Positions 1 to 13,489 of a DNA stretch of 64,000 nucleotides are shown here, in pieces; position 1 is the stretch's first letter; every line of letters begins with the position of its first letter. The stretch comes from Xylocopa sonorina (Eukaryota; Arthropoda; Insecta; Hymenoptera; Apidae). Under the pieces are notes generated by a model. It made no database searches. It saw only the letters and a program-made list of their open reading frames with translations, and had not been told where the DNA came from. The stretch is from NCBI RefSeq assembly GCF_050948175.1, contig NW_027490251.1, forward strand, positions 124,001-188,000, written 5' to 3'. A program made the translations under genes and the position numbers.

Positions 1-690
1 GAAGTGTCACAATTACATTCTTTTGTAGTGAATACGAGGTACACATGACACTTCGCAATGGATATTATATCTTGTCATAAAGCATAGAAATGAGATGCGA
101 TATCCCGTTTTAAGAAGCATAAGAAATCTATTGCTACGGTACGTAGATATCTGGAAGCGCTATTTCCTACCAAGGAAGTGTCGCATTTACATGCTTTTGA
201 AGTGAATAAGAGGCAAACATGACACTTCGCAATGAAAATTATACCTTATCACGAAACATAGGAATGAGATACGATATCGCGATTTAAGAAGCATTAGAAC
301 TCTGTCGCTTCGATACGTAGACATATGCAAACGCTATTTCCTAGCATGGAAGTGTCGCATTTACATTCTTTTGAAGTGAACACGAGGTATAAATGACACT
401 TCGCAATGAATATTATATCTTATCATGAAACATAGAAGAGAGATGCGATATCGCGTAATAAGAAGCATTAGAACACTTTTGCTTCGATACGTAAATATCT
501 GCAAGTGATAATTCCTAGCAAGGAAGTGTCGCATTTACATTCTTTTGAAGTGAATACGAGGTATACATAACATTGCACAAAGAATACTATATCTTATCAT
601 GAAACATTGAAATGAGATGCGATATCGCGTTTTAAGAAGCTTTGGAACTCTATTGCTTCGATACGTAGACATCTGCAAACGCTATTTCCT

Positions 691-1736
691 AGCATGGATG
701 CGTCGCATATACATTCATTTGAAGTGTATGCGAGGTATACATGACACTTCGCAATGAATATTATATTTTATCATGAAACATAGAAATGAGATGCGATATT
801 GCGATTTGAGAAGCATTAGAACTCTACTGCTTCGATACGTAGACATCTGCCATCGCTATTTCCTAGCAAGGAAGTGTCGCATTTACATTCATTTGAAGTG
901 TATGCGGGATATGCGTGGCACTTCGCAATAAATGTTATATCATAAAATGAAACATAGAAATGAGATGCGATATCGCGTTTTGAGAAGCATTAGAACTCTA
1001 TTGCTTCGATACGTAGACATCTGTAAACGCTTTTTCCTTGCAAAGAAGTGCCGCATTTACATTCAATTGAAGTGTATGCCAGGTATACATGACACTTCCC
1101 AATGAATAATATATCTTATCATGAAACAGAGAAATGAGATGCGATATCGAGTTTTAAGATGCATTGGAACTCTATTGCTACGATACGTAGGCACCTGCAG
1201 ACAATATTTCCTCGCAATGAAGTGTCGCATTTACATTTTCTTTATGTGAATTCTAGGTATACATAACACTGCACAATGAATATTATATCTTACCATGAAA
1301 CACAGAAATGAGATGCGATATCGCGTTTTAAGAAGCGTTAGAACTCTATTGTTTCGATAGGTAGACATCTGCAAACGCTATTTCCTAGCATGGATGCGTC
1401 GCATTTACATTCATTTGAAGTGTATGCGAGGTATACATGACACTTCGCAATGAATATTATATCTTATCATGAAACATAGAAATGAGATGCGATATTGCGA
1501 TTTGGGAAGCATTAGAACTCTACTGCTTCGATACGTAGACATCTGCCATCGCTATTTCCTAGCAAGGAAGTGTCGCATTTACATTCATTTGAAGTGTATG
1601 CGGGATATGCGTGGCACTTCGCAATAAATATTATATCATAAAATGAAACATAGAAATGGGATGCGATATCGCGTTTTGAGAAGCATCAGAACTCTATTGC
1701 TTCGATACGTAGACATCTGCAGTCGCTATTTCCTAG
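691..1736 (+). repeat. Four-monomer higher-order repeat (696 bp)
   Basis: The stretch from about 691 to 1,040 recurs from 1,387 to about 1,736, a shift of exactly 696 bp (4 x 174). Shared diagnostic variants include GCATGGATGCGTCGC, a CTGCCATCGC spacer, GGATATGCGTGGCAC and ATCATAAAATGAAAC. The two copies differ at only a few positions, so this local duplication is younger than the average monomer divergence. Confidence 0.8.
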
Positions 1737-2020
1737 AAAGGAAGTGTCGCACTTACATTCTTTTGAAGTGAATACGAGGTATACATGACACTTCGCAATC
1801 AACGTTATATCTTATCATGTGACATAGAATTGAGATGGGATTTCGCGTTTCAAGAAGCATTAGAACCCTATTGCCTCGACGCGCAGATATCTGCAAACGC
1901 TATTTCCTTGCATGGAAGTCTCGCATTTACATTCTTTTGATGTGAATTCGAGGTATACATGTCACTTCGGAATGAATATTATAACTTATCACGAAACATA
2001 GAAATGAGATGCGATATCGC

Positions 2021-4440
2021 GATCTAAGAAGCATTAGAACTCTATTGCTACGATACGTAGGCATCTGCAAACGCTATTTCCTAGCAAGGAAGATTCGTAT
2101 TTACAATCTTTTGAAGTGAATACGAGGTATACATAACTCTTCGCAAAGAACATTATATCTTATCGTGAAACATAGAAGTGAGATGCGATATCGCGTTTTA
2201 AGAAGCATTAGTACTTTATTGCCTCGATGCGGAGATATCTGCAAACGCTATTTCCTAGCTTGGAAGTTTCGCATTTACATTCTTTTGAAGTGACTACGAG
2301 TACTACATGACACTTCGCAATGAATATTATATCTTATCGCGAAGCATATAAATGAGATGCGATATCGCGATTTAAGTAGCATTGTAACACTATTGCTACA
2401 ATACGTAGACATCTGCAAACGCTATTTCCTAGCAAGCAATAGTCGCATTTACATTCTTTTGGAATGAATACGAGGCATACATGACACTTCGCAATGAATA
2501 TTATACCTTATCATAGAATAAACATAGAAGAGAAATGCGATATCGCGTTTTAAGAAGCATTAGAACACTATTGCTACGATACGTGGACATCTGAAAACGC
2601 TATTTCCTAGCAAGGAAGAGTCGCATTTACATTGTTTTGAAGTGAATGCGAGGTATACATGACACTTCGCATTGAACATTATATCTTATCATGTAACAAA
2701 GGAATGAGATGCGATAGCGCGTTTTAAGAAGCATTATAACCCTATTGCATCGATGTGGAGATATCTGCAAACGCTATTTCCTAGCATGCAAGTGTCGCAT
2801 TTACATTCTTTTGAAGTGAATTCGAGGTATACATGACACTTCGGAATGAATATTATGTCTTATAATGAAACATAGATGTGAGATGCGATATCGCGATTTA
2901 AGTAGCATTAGAAATCTATTGCTACGATACATAGACATCTGCAATCGCTATTTCCTAGCAAGGGAGATTCGCATTTACATTCTTTTGAAGTGAATACGAG
3001 GTATACATGACACTTCGCAATGAACATTATACCTTATCATGTATCATAGAATTGAGATGCGATATCGCGATTTAAAAAGCATTAGAACCCTATTGCTGCG
3101 GTACGTAGACATCTGCAAACGCTATTCAATAGAAAGGAAGTGTCGCATTTACATTCCTTTGAAGTGTAGACGGGGAATACACAACACTTCGCAATGTATA
3201 TTATATCTTATTATGAGACATAGAAATGAGGTGCGATATCGCGTTTTAAGAAGCATTAGAACTCTATTGCTTCGATACTTAGACATTAGCAAACGCTATT
3301 TCCTAGCAATGAAGTGTCGCATTTACATTCATTTGAAGTGTATCCGAGGTATACATGACACTTCGCAATGAATATTATATCTTATCATGAAACATAGAAA
3401 TGAGATGCGATATCGCGTTTTATGAAGCATTAGAACTCTATTGCTACGATACGTAGGCATCTGCAAACGCTATTGCCTAGCAAGGAAGATTCGCATTTAC
3501 ATTCTTTTGAAGTGAATGCGAGGTATACATGACACTTCGGAATGAATATTATGTCTTATAATGAAACATAGAAATGAGATGCGATATCGCGATCTAAGAA
3601 GCATTAGAACTCTATTGCTACGATACGTAGGCATCTGCAAACGCTATTTCCTAGCAAGGAAGATTCGTATTTACAATCTTTTGAAGTGAATACGAGGTAT
3701 ACATGACTCTTCGCAAAGAACATTATATCTTATCGTGAAACATAGAAGTGAGATGCGATATCGCGTTTTAAGAAGCATTAGAACTCTATTGCCTCGATGC
3801 GGAGGTATCTGCAAATGCTATTTCCTTTCTTGGAAGTTTCGCACTTACATTCTTTTGTAGTGAATACGAGGTATACATGACACTTCGCAATGAATATTAT
3901 ATCTTATCACGAAACGTATAGATGAGATGCGTTATCTCGTTTTAAGAAACATTAGAACTCTATTGCCACGATACGTAGGCATCTCCAAACGCTATTTCGT
4001 AGCAAGGAATAGTCGCATTTACATTCTTTTGAAATGAATACGAGGCATACATGACACTTCGCAATGAATATTATACCTTATCATGAAACATAGAAGAGAA
4101 ATGCGATATCGCGTTTTAAGAAGCATTAGAACGCTATTGCTACGATACGTGGACATCTGAATACGCTATTTCCTAGCAAGGAAGATTCGCATTTACATTG
4201 TTTTGAAGTGAATGCGAGGTATACATGACACTTCGCATTGAACATTATATCTTATCATGTAACAAAGGAATGAGATGCGATAGCGCGTTTTAAGAAGCAT
4301 TATAACCCTATTGCATCGATGTGGAGATATCTGCAAACGCTATTTCCTAGCATGGAAGTGTCGCATTTACATTCTTTTGTATTGAATACGAGGTATACGT
4401 GACATATCGCAATGAATATTATAACTTGTCACGAAACATT
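2021..4440 (+). repeat. About nine-monomer higher-order repeat (shift about 1,570 bp)
   Basis: The monomer variants at 2,021-2,600 (GATCTAAGAAGC, GGAAGATTCGTATTTAC, ACTCTTCGCAAAGAAC, then GAAGAGAAATGCG) recur in the same order from 3,591 to about 4,180. The shift is about 1,570 bp, or 9 x 174 with small indels. One indel is visible near 2,512-2,525, where extra bases interrupt the usual ATCATGAAACATAG stretch. The order of variants is better conserved than the spacing, which is how higher-order repeats look after small slippage events. Confidence 0.65.
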
Positions 4441-5459
4441 GGAATGAGATGCGATATCGCGATTTAAGCAGCATAAGAACTCTATTGCTACGATACGTAG
4501 ACATCTGCAAACGCAATTTCATAGCAAGGAATAGTCGCATTAAAATTCTTTTGAAGTGAAAACGAGGTATACAAGACACTTCGCAATGAATATTATATCT
4601 CATCATGAAACAGGGAAATGGGGTGCGACATCACGTTTTAAGAAGCATTAGAAATCTATTGTTCCGATACTTAGACATCTGGAAACGCTATTTCCTAACA
4701 AGGAAGTGTCGCATTTACATTCTTTTGATGTGAATACGAGGTATACATGACACTTCGCAATGAATATTATATCTTATCGCGAAACATATAAAGGAGATGC
4801 GATATCGCGATTTAAGTAGCATTGTAACACTATTGCTACAATACGTGGACATCTGCAAACGCTATTTCCTAGCAAGCAGTAGTCGCATTTACATTCTTTT
4901 GAAATGAATACGAGGCATACATGACACTTCACAATGAATATTATACCTTATCATGAAACATAGAAGAGAAATGCGATATCGCGTTTTAAGTAGCATTGTA
5001 ACACTATTGCTACAATACGTAGACATCTGCAGAGGCTAGTTCCTAGCATGGAAGGGTCGCATTTACATTCTTTTGAAGTGAGTACGAGGTATACATAACA
5101 CTCCATAATGAATATTATATCTTATCATGAAACATAGAAGTGAGATGCGATATCGCGTTCTAAGAAGCATCAGAACTCTAATGCTACGATACGTAGACAT
5201 CTGCAGAGGCTATTTCCTAGCATGGAAGGGTCGCATTTACATTCTTTTGAAGTGAGTACGAGGTATACATAACACTCCATAATGAATACTATATCTTATC
5301 ATGAAACATAGAAGCGAGATGCGATATCGCGTTTTAAGAAGGATTAGAACTCTATTGCTACGATACGTAGACATCTGCAAACGCTATTTCCTAGCAAGGA
5401 AGTGTCGCATTTACATTCTTTTGAAGTGAATACGAGGTATACATGACACTTCGCACTGA

Positions 5460-7800
5460 ATATTATATCTTATCATGAAACATAGAAGTGAGATGCGATA
5501 TCGCGTTCTAAGAAGCACTAGAAATCTATTGCTACGATACGTAGACATCGCAAACGCTATTTCCTAGCATGTAAGTGTCACATTTACATTCTTTTGAAGT
5601 GAGTACGAGGTATACATGACACTTCGCAATGAATATTATATCTTATCATGGAACATAGAAGTGAGATGCGATATCGCGTTCTAAGAAGCATTAGAACACT
5701 ATTGCTACGATACGTAGACATCTGCAAACAATATTTCCTAGCAAGGAAGTGTCGCATTTACATTCTTATGAAGTGAAATCGAGGTATACATGACACTTCG
5801 CAATGAGTATTACATCCTATCATGAAACATAGAAAGGAGATGCGACATCTCGTTTTAAGAAGCATTAGAACTCTATTGCTACGATACGTAGACATCTGCA
5901 AACGCTATTTCCTAGCATGTAAGTGTCACATTTACATCCTTTTGAAGTGAGTACGAGGTATACATGACACTTTGCAATGAATATTTTATCTTATCATGGA
6001 ACATAGAAGTGAGTTGCGATATCGCGTTCTAAGAAGCATTAGAACTCTATTGCTACGATACGTAGACATCTGCAAACGCTATTTCCTAGCATGGAGGGGT
6101 CGCATTTACATTCTTTTGAAGTGAGTACGAGGTATACATAACACTCCATAGTGAATATTATATCCTCTCATGAAACATAGCAGTGAGATGCGATATCGCG
6201 TTTTAAGAAGCATTAGAACTCTATTGCTACGATACGTAGACATCTGCAAACGCTATTTCCTAGCATGGAAGTGTCGCATTTACATTCTTTTGAAGTGAAG
6301 ACGAGATATACATGACACTTCGCAATGAATATTATATCTTATCATGAAACATAGGAGTGAGGTGCTATATCGCGTTTTGAGAAGCATTAGAACTCTATTG
6401 CTAATATACGTAGTCATCTGCAAACTCTATTTCCTAGCATGGACATGTCGAACTTACATTCCACTGAAGTGAAAACGGGGTATACATAACACTCTACAAT
6501 GAATATTATATCTTATCGCGAAACATAGAAGTGAGATGCGATATCGCGATTTAAGAAGCGCTAGAACTCTATTGCTACGATGCGTAGACATCTGTAAATG
6601 TTATTTGCTAGCAAGGAAGTGTCGCATTTACATTCTTTTGAAGTGAATACGAGATATACATGACACTTCGCAATGAATATTATATCCTATCATGAAACAT
6701 AGAAGTGAGATGCGATATCGCGTTATAAGAAGCACTAGAACTCTATTGCTACGATACGTAGACATCGCAAACGCTATTTCCTAGCATGTAAGTGTCACAT
6801 TTACATTCTTTTGAAGTGAGTACGAGGTATACATGACACTTCGCAATGAATATTATATCTTATCATGGAACATAGAAGTGAGATGCGATATCGCGTTCTA
6901 AGAAGCATTAGAACACTATTGCTACGATACGTAGACATCTGCAAACAATATTTCCTAGCAAGGAAGTGTCGCATTTACATTCTTGTGAAGTGAAATCGAG
7001 GTATACATGACACTTCGCAATGAGTATTACATCTTATCATGAAACATAGAAATGAGATGCGACATCTCGTTTTAAGAAGCATTAGAACTCTATTGCTACG
7101 ATACGTAGACATCTGCAAACGCTATTTCCTAGCATGTAAGTGTCACATTTACATTCTTTTGAAGTGAGTACGAGGTATACATGACACTTCGCAATGAATA
7201 TTATATCTTATCATGGAACATAGAAGTGAGATGCGATATCGCGTTCTAAGAAGCATTAGAACACTATTGCTACGATACGTAGACATCTGCAAACAATATT
7301 TCCTAGCAAGGAAGTGTCGCATTTACATTCTTGTGAAGTGAAATCGAGGTATACATGACACTTCGCAATGAGTATTACATCTTATCATGAAACATAGAAA
7401 TGAGATGCGACATCTCGTTTTAAGAAGCATTAGAACTCTATTGCTACGATACGTAGACATCTGCAAACGCTATTTCCTAGCATGTAAGTGTCACATTTAC
7501 ATTCTTTTGAAGTGAATACGAGATATACATGACACTTCGCAATGAATATTATATCTTATCATGAAACATAGGAGTGAGGTGCTATATCGCGTTTTGAGAA
7601 GCATTAGAACTCTATTGCTAATATACGTAGACATCTGCAAACTCTATTTCCTAGCATGGACATGTCGAACTTACATTCCACTGAAGTGAAAACGGGGTAT
7701 ACATAACACTCTACAATGAATATTATATCTTATCGCGAAACATAGAAGTGAGATGCGATATCGCGATTTAAGAAGCGCTAGAACTCTATTGCTACTATAC
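5460..7800 (+). repeat. Seven-monomer higher-order repeat (1,217 bp)
   Basis: Two tandem copies are offset by 1,217 bp. The offset is fixed by two private markers: a one-base deletion giving GTAGACATCGCAAACGC at 5,541 and 6,758, and the variant GGACATGTCGAACTTAC at 6,441 and 7,658. The period is 7 x 174 minus 1, the missing base being the deletion itself. Inside the second copy, a two-monomer unit (348 bp, marker TTGTGAAGTGAAATCGAGG) is doubled at 6,984 and 7,332. Confidence 0.8.
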
Positions 7801-10800
7801 GTAGACATCTGCAAAGGCTATTTCCTAGCATGGAAGGGTCGCATTTACATTCTTTTGAAGTTAATACGAGGTATACATGACACTTCGCAATGAATATTAT
7901 ATCTTATCATGAAACATAGCAGTGAGATGCGATATCGCGTTTTAAGAAGCATTAGAACTCTATTACTACGATGCGTAGACATCTGCAAATGTTATTTCCT
8001 AGCAAGGAAGTGTCGCATTTACATTATTTTGAAGTGAATACGAGGTATACATAACATTCCACAATGAATATTATATCTTATTACGAAGCATAGAAATGAA
8101 ATACGACTTCTCATTTTAAGAAGCATTAGAACTCTATTGCTACTATACGTAGACATCTGCAAACAATATTTCCTAGCCAGGAAGTGTCTTATTTGCATTC
8201 TTTTTAAGTGAATACGAGGTATACATGACACTTCGCAATGAATATTATATCTTATCGTGAAACATAGAAGTGAGATGCGATATCGCGTTCTAAGAAGCAT
8301 TAGAACTCTATTGCTACGATACGTAGACATCTGCAAACGCTATTTCCTAGCATGAAAGTGTCGCATTTACATTCTTTTAATTAGAATACGAGGTATACAT
8401 GACACTTCGCAATGAATATTATATCTTATCGTGAAGCATAGAAGTGAGATGCGATATCGCGTTTTAAGAAGCATTAGAACCCTATTGCTTCGATACGCAG
8501 ACATTTGCAAACAATATTTCCTAGCAAGGAAGTGTCTTATTTGCATTCTTTTTAAGTGAATACGAGGTATACATGACACTTCGCAATGAATATTATATCT
8601 TATCGTGAAACATAGAAGTGAGATGCGATATCGCGTTCTAAGAAGCATTAGAACTCTATTGCTACGATACCTAGACATCTGCAAACGCTATTTCCTAGCA
8701 TGGAAGGGTCGCATTTACATTCTTTTGAAGTGAGTACGAGGTATACATGACACTTCGCAATGAATATTATATCTTATCATGAAACATAGGAATGAGGTGC
8801 TATATCGCGTTTTGAGAAGCTTTAGAACTCTATTGCTAATATACGTAGACATCTGCAAACTCTATTTCCTAGCATGGAAATTTCGCACTTACATTCCACT
8901 GAAGTGAATACGAGGTATACATAACATTACACAATGAATATTATATCTTATTACGAAACCTAGAAATGAAATACGACATCTCGTTTTAAGAAGCATTAGT
9001 ACTCTATTGCTGTGATACGTAGACGTCTGCAAATAATATTTCCTAGCAAGGAAGTGTCGCATTTACATTCTTTTGAAGTGAATACGAGGTATACATGACA
9101 CTTCGTAATGAATATTATATCTTATCATGAAACATAGTAGTGAGATGCGATATCGCGTCCTAAGAAGCATTATAACTCTATTGCTACGATACGTAGACAT
9201 CTGCAAACGCTATTTCCTAGCATGGAAGTGTCGCATTTACATTCTTTTGAAGTGAGTACGAGGTATGCATAACATTCCATAATGAATATTATATCTTCTC
9301 ATGAAGCATAGCAGTGAGATGCGATATCGCGTTTTAGGAAGCATTAGAACTCTATTGCTGCGATACGTAGACATCTGCAAACGCTATTTCCTAGCATGGA
9401 AGCGTCGCATTTACATTCTTTTGAAGTGAGTACGAGGTATACATAACACTCCATAATGAATATTATATCTTCTAATGAAACACAGCAGTGAGATGCGATA
9501 TCGCGTTTTAGGAAGCATTAGTACCCTATTGCTGTGATACGTAGACATCTGCAAACAATACTTCCTAGCAAGGAAGTGTCGCATTTACATTCTTGCGTAG
9601 TGAAATCGAGGTATACATGACACTTCGCAATGAATATTATATCTTTTCATGAAACATAGGAATGAGGTGCTATTTCGCGTTTTGAGAAGCACTAGAACTC
9701 AATTGCTAATATACGTAGACATCTGCAAACTCTATTTCCTAGCATGGAAATTTCGCACTTGCATTCCACTGAAGTGAATACGAGGTATACATAACATTAC
9801 ACAATGAATATTATATCTTATTACGAAACTTAGAAATGAAATACGACATCTCGTTTTAAGAAGCATTAGTACTCTATTGCTGTGATACGTAGCCATCTGC
9901 AAATAATATTTCATAGCAAGGAAGTGTCGCATTTACATTCTTGTGAAGTGAAATCGAGGTATACATGACACTTCGCAATGAATATTATATCTTATCATGA
10001 AACATAGAAGAGAGATGCGATATCGCGTTCTAAGAAGCATAAGAACCCTATTGCTACGATACGTAGACATCTGCAAACGTTACTTCCTAGCATGGAAGTG
10101 TCGCATTTACATTCTTTTGAAGTGAATACGAGGTATACATGACACTTCGCAATGAATACTATATCTTATCATGAAACACGGAAGAGGGATACGATATCGC
10201 GTTTTAGGAAGCATTAGAACTCTACAGTTTCGATGTGGAGACATCTGTAAACGCAATTTCCTAGCAAGCAGTAGTCGCATTTACATTCTTTTGAAGTGAA
10301 TACGATGTATACATGACACTTCGCAATGAATATTATATCTTATCATGAATCATAGAAGTGAGATGCGATATCGCGTCTTAAGAAGCATTAGAACCCTATT
10401 GCCTCGATGGGGAGATATCTGCGAACGCTATTTCCTAGCATGGAAGTGTCGCATTTACATTCTTTTGAAGTGAATACTAAGTATACATGACACTTCGCAA
10501 TGAATATTATATCTTATCATGAAACATAGATGTGAGATGCGATATCGCGTTCTAAGAAGCACTAGAATTCTATTGCTACAATACGTAGGCATCTGCAAAC
10601 GCTATTTCCTAGCAAGGAATAGTCGCATTTACATTCTTCTGAAGTGAATACGAGGTAAACATGACACTTCGCAATGAATATTACATCTTATCACGAAACA
10701 TAGGAATGAGATGCGATATCGCGATTTAAGTAGCATTAAAACTCTATTGCTACAATACGTAGGCATCTGCAAACGCTATTTCCTAGCAAGCAATAGTCGC

Positions 10801-13395
10801 ATTTACATTCTATTGAAGTGAGTACGAGGTATACATGACACTTCGCAATGAATATTATATCTTATCACCAAACATTTAAATGAGATGCGATATCGCGATT
10901 TAAGTAGCATTAGAACTCTATTGCTACGATACGTAGACATCTGCAAACGCTATTTCCTAGGATGGAAGTGTCGCATTTACATTCAATTGAAGCGAATACG
11001 AGGTATGCATTACACTTCGCAATGGATATTTTATCATATCATTAAACATAGAAATGAGATGCGTCATCTCGTTTTAAGAAGTATTAGAACGCTATTCTTA
11101 CGATACGTGGTCATCTGGAAACGCTATTTCCTAGCATGGAAGTGTCGCATTTACATTCCATTGAAGTGAATACGAGGTATGCATTACACTTCGCAATGGA
11201 TATTTTATCATATCACGAAACATAGAAATGAGATGCGACATCTCGTTTTAAGAGGTATTAGAACTCTATTCTTACGATACGTGGTCATCTGGAAACGCTA
11301 TTTCCAAGCAAGGAAGTGTCGCATTTGCATTCTTTTGAAGTGAATACGAGGTATACATAACACTCCACAATGAATATTATATCTTATCACGAAACATAGA
11401 AATGAAATGCGACATCTCGTTTTAAGTAGGATTAGAACTCTATTGCTACGATAAGTAGACATCTGCAAACGCCATTTCCTAGCATGCAAGTGTCGCATTT
11501 ACATTCTTTTGAAGTGAATAAGAGATATTCATGACACTTCGCAATGAATATTATATCTTACCATGAAACATGGAAGTGAGATGCGATATCGCCTTTTAAG
11601 AAGCATTAGAACTCTATTTTTACGATACGTGGACATCTGCAAACAATATTTCCTAGCAAGGAATTGTCGCATTTACATTCTTTTGAAGTGAATACGAGGT
11701 ATACATAACACTCCACTATTAATATTATATCTTATCATGCAACATAGAAATGAGATGCGATATCGCGTTTTGAGAAGCATTAGAACTCTATTGCTACGAT
11801 ACGTAGACATCTGCAAACGCTATTTAATAGCAAGGAAGTGTCGCATTTACATTCTTATGAAGTGGATGCGGGAAATACATAACACAGCACATTGAATATT
11901 ATGCCTTATCACGATGCATAGAAGCGAAATGCGATATCGCGATTTAAGAAGCATTAGTACTCTATTGCAACGATACGTAGACATCTGCAAACGCTATTTC
12001 CTTGCAAGCAGGCGTTGCATTTGCATTCGCTTGAAGTGAATACGAGGTATACATGACACATCGCGATGAATATTATATATTATCATGAAACATTGAAATG
12101 TCATGCGATATCGCGTTTTAAGAAGCTTTAGAGCTCTATTGCTACGATACATAGACATCTGCACACGCTAAATCCTAGGAAGGAAGTGTGGCATTTACAT
12201 TCTTTCGATGTGAATACGAGGTATACATGACTCTTCGCAATGAATATTATATCTTATCATGAAACATAGGAACGAGATGCGATATCGCGTTTTAAGTAGC
12301 ATTAGAACTCTATTGCTTCGGTACGTGGACATCTGCAAACTCTATTTCCTAGCAAGGAAGTGCCGCATTTACATTCGTTTGCATTGAATACGAGGTATAC
12401 ATAACACTCCACAATGAATATTAGACCTTATCACGGAACTTAGAAATGAGATGCGATATCGCGATTTAAGAAGCATTAGAAACTTATTGCCTCGATACGA
12501 AGACATCTGCAAACGCTATTTCATAGCAAGGAAGTGACGCACTTACATTCTTTTGAAATGAATACGGGGTATACAAAACAATCCACAATGAATGTTATAT
12601 CTTATCATGAAACATAGAACTGGGATGCGATATCGCGTTTTAAGAAGCGCTAGAACTCTATTGCTACGATACGTAGACATCTGCAGACGCTATTTCCTAG
12701 TAAGGAAGTGTCGCATTTACATTTATTTGAAGTGAGTACGAGGTATACATGACACTTCGCAATGAATATTTTATCCTATCATGAAACATAGAAATGAGAT
12801 GCGGTATCCCGTTTTAAGAAGCATTAGAACTCTATTTCGACAATACGTAGACATCTGCAAACGCTATTTCCTAGCAAGGAAATGTCGCGTTTACATTCGT
12901 TTGAAGTGTATGCGAGGTATACATGACACTTCACAATGAATACTATAACTTATCATGGAACATAGAAATGAGGTGCGATATCGCGTTTTAAGAAGCATTA
13001 GAACTCCATTGCTACGATACGTAGAAATCTGCAAACGCTATTACCTAGCAAGGAAGTAGCGCATTTATATTCTTTTGAAGTAAATACGAGGCATACATGA
13101 CACTTCGCAATGAATATTATATCTTATTACGAAACATAGAAATGAAATGCGACATCTCGTTTTAAGAAGCATTAGGACACTATTGCTACGATACGTAGAC
13201 AGCTGCAAACGCTATTTCCTAGCAACCAATAGTCGCAGTTACATTCTTTTGAAGTGAATACATGGTGTACATGACACTTCGCAGTGAATATTATATCCTA
13301 TCACGAACCATATAAATGAGATGCGATATCGCGATTTAAGTAGCATTAGAACACAATTGCTACGAAACGTAGACATCTGCAAACGCTATTTCCTA
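6880..13395 (+). repeat. Large segmental duplication within the satellite, copy 1
   Basis: This 6.5-kb stretch of satellite recurs almost without change downstream. From about 8,178 to 13,395 it matches 15,481-20,698 at a constant shift of 7,303 bp (42 monomers minus 5 bp); from about 7,488 to 8,178 the shift is 6,612 bp (38 x 174). By eye I found fewer than about a dozen substitutions in the 5.2-kb part, such as AGCAGTGAG at 9,487 against AGCTGTGAG at 16,790. That is far closer than neighbouring monomers are to each other. The match stops abruptly at 13,395, where copy 1 continues GATGGAAG and copy 2 continues CAGGCAAT. Confidence 0.88.
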
Positions 13396-13489
13396 GGATG
13401 GAAGTGTCGCATTTACATTCTTTTGAAGTGAATTCGAGGTATATATGACACTTCGGAATGAATATTATAACTTATCACGAAACATAGAA

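Noticed and set aside
3039..3371. A 110-residue forward open frame, and similar frames on both strands throughout the arrays
   Set aside because: It lies wholly in satellite monomers and repeats every 58 residues. Equivalent frames occur on both strands because the period is a multiple of three.
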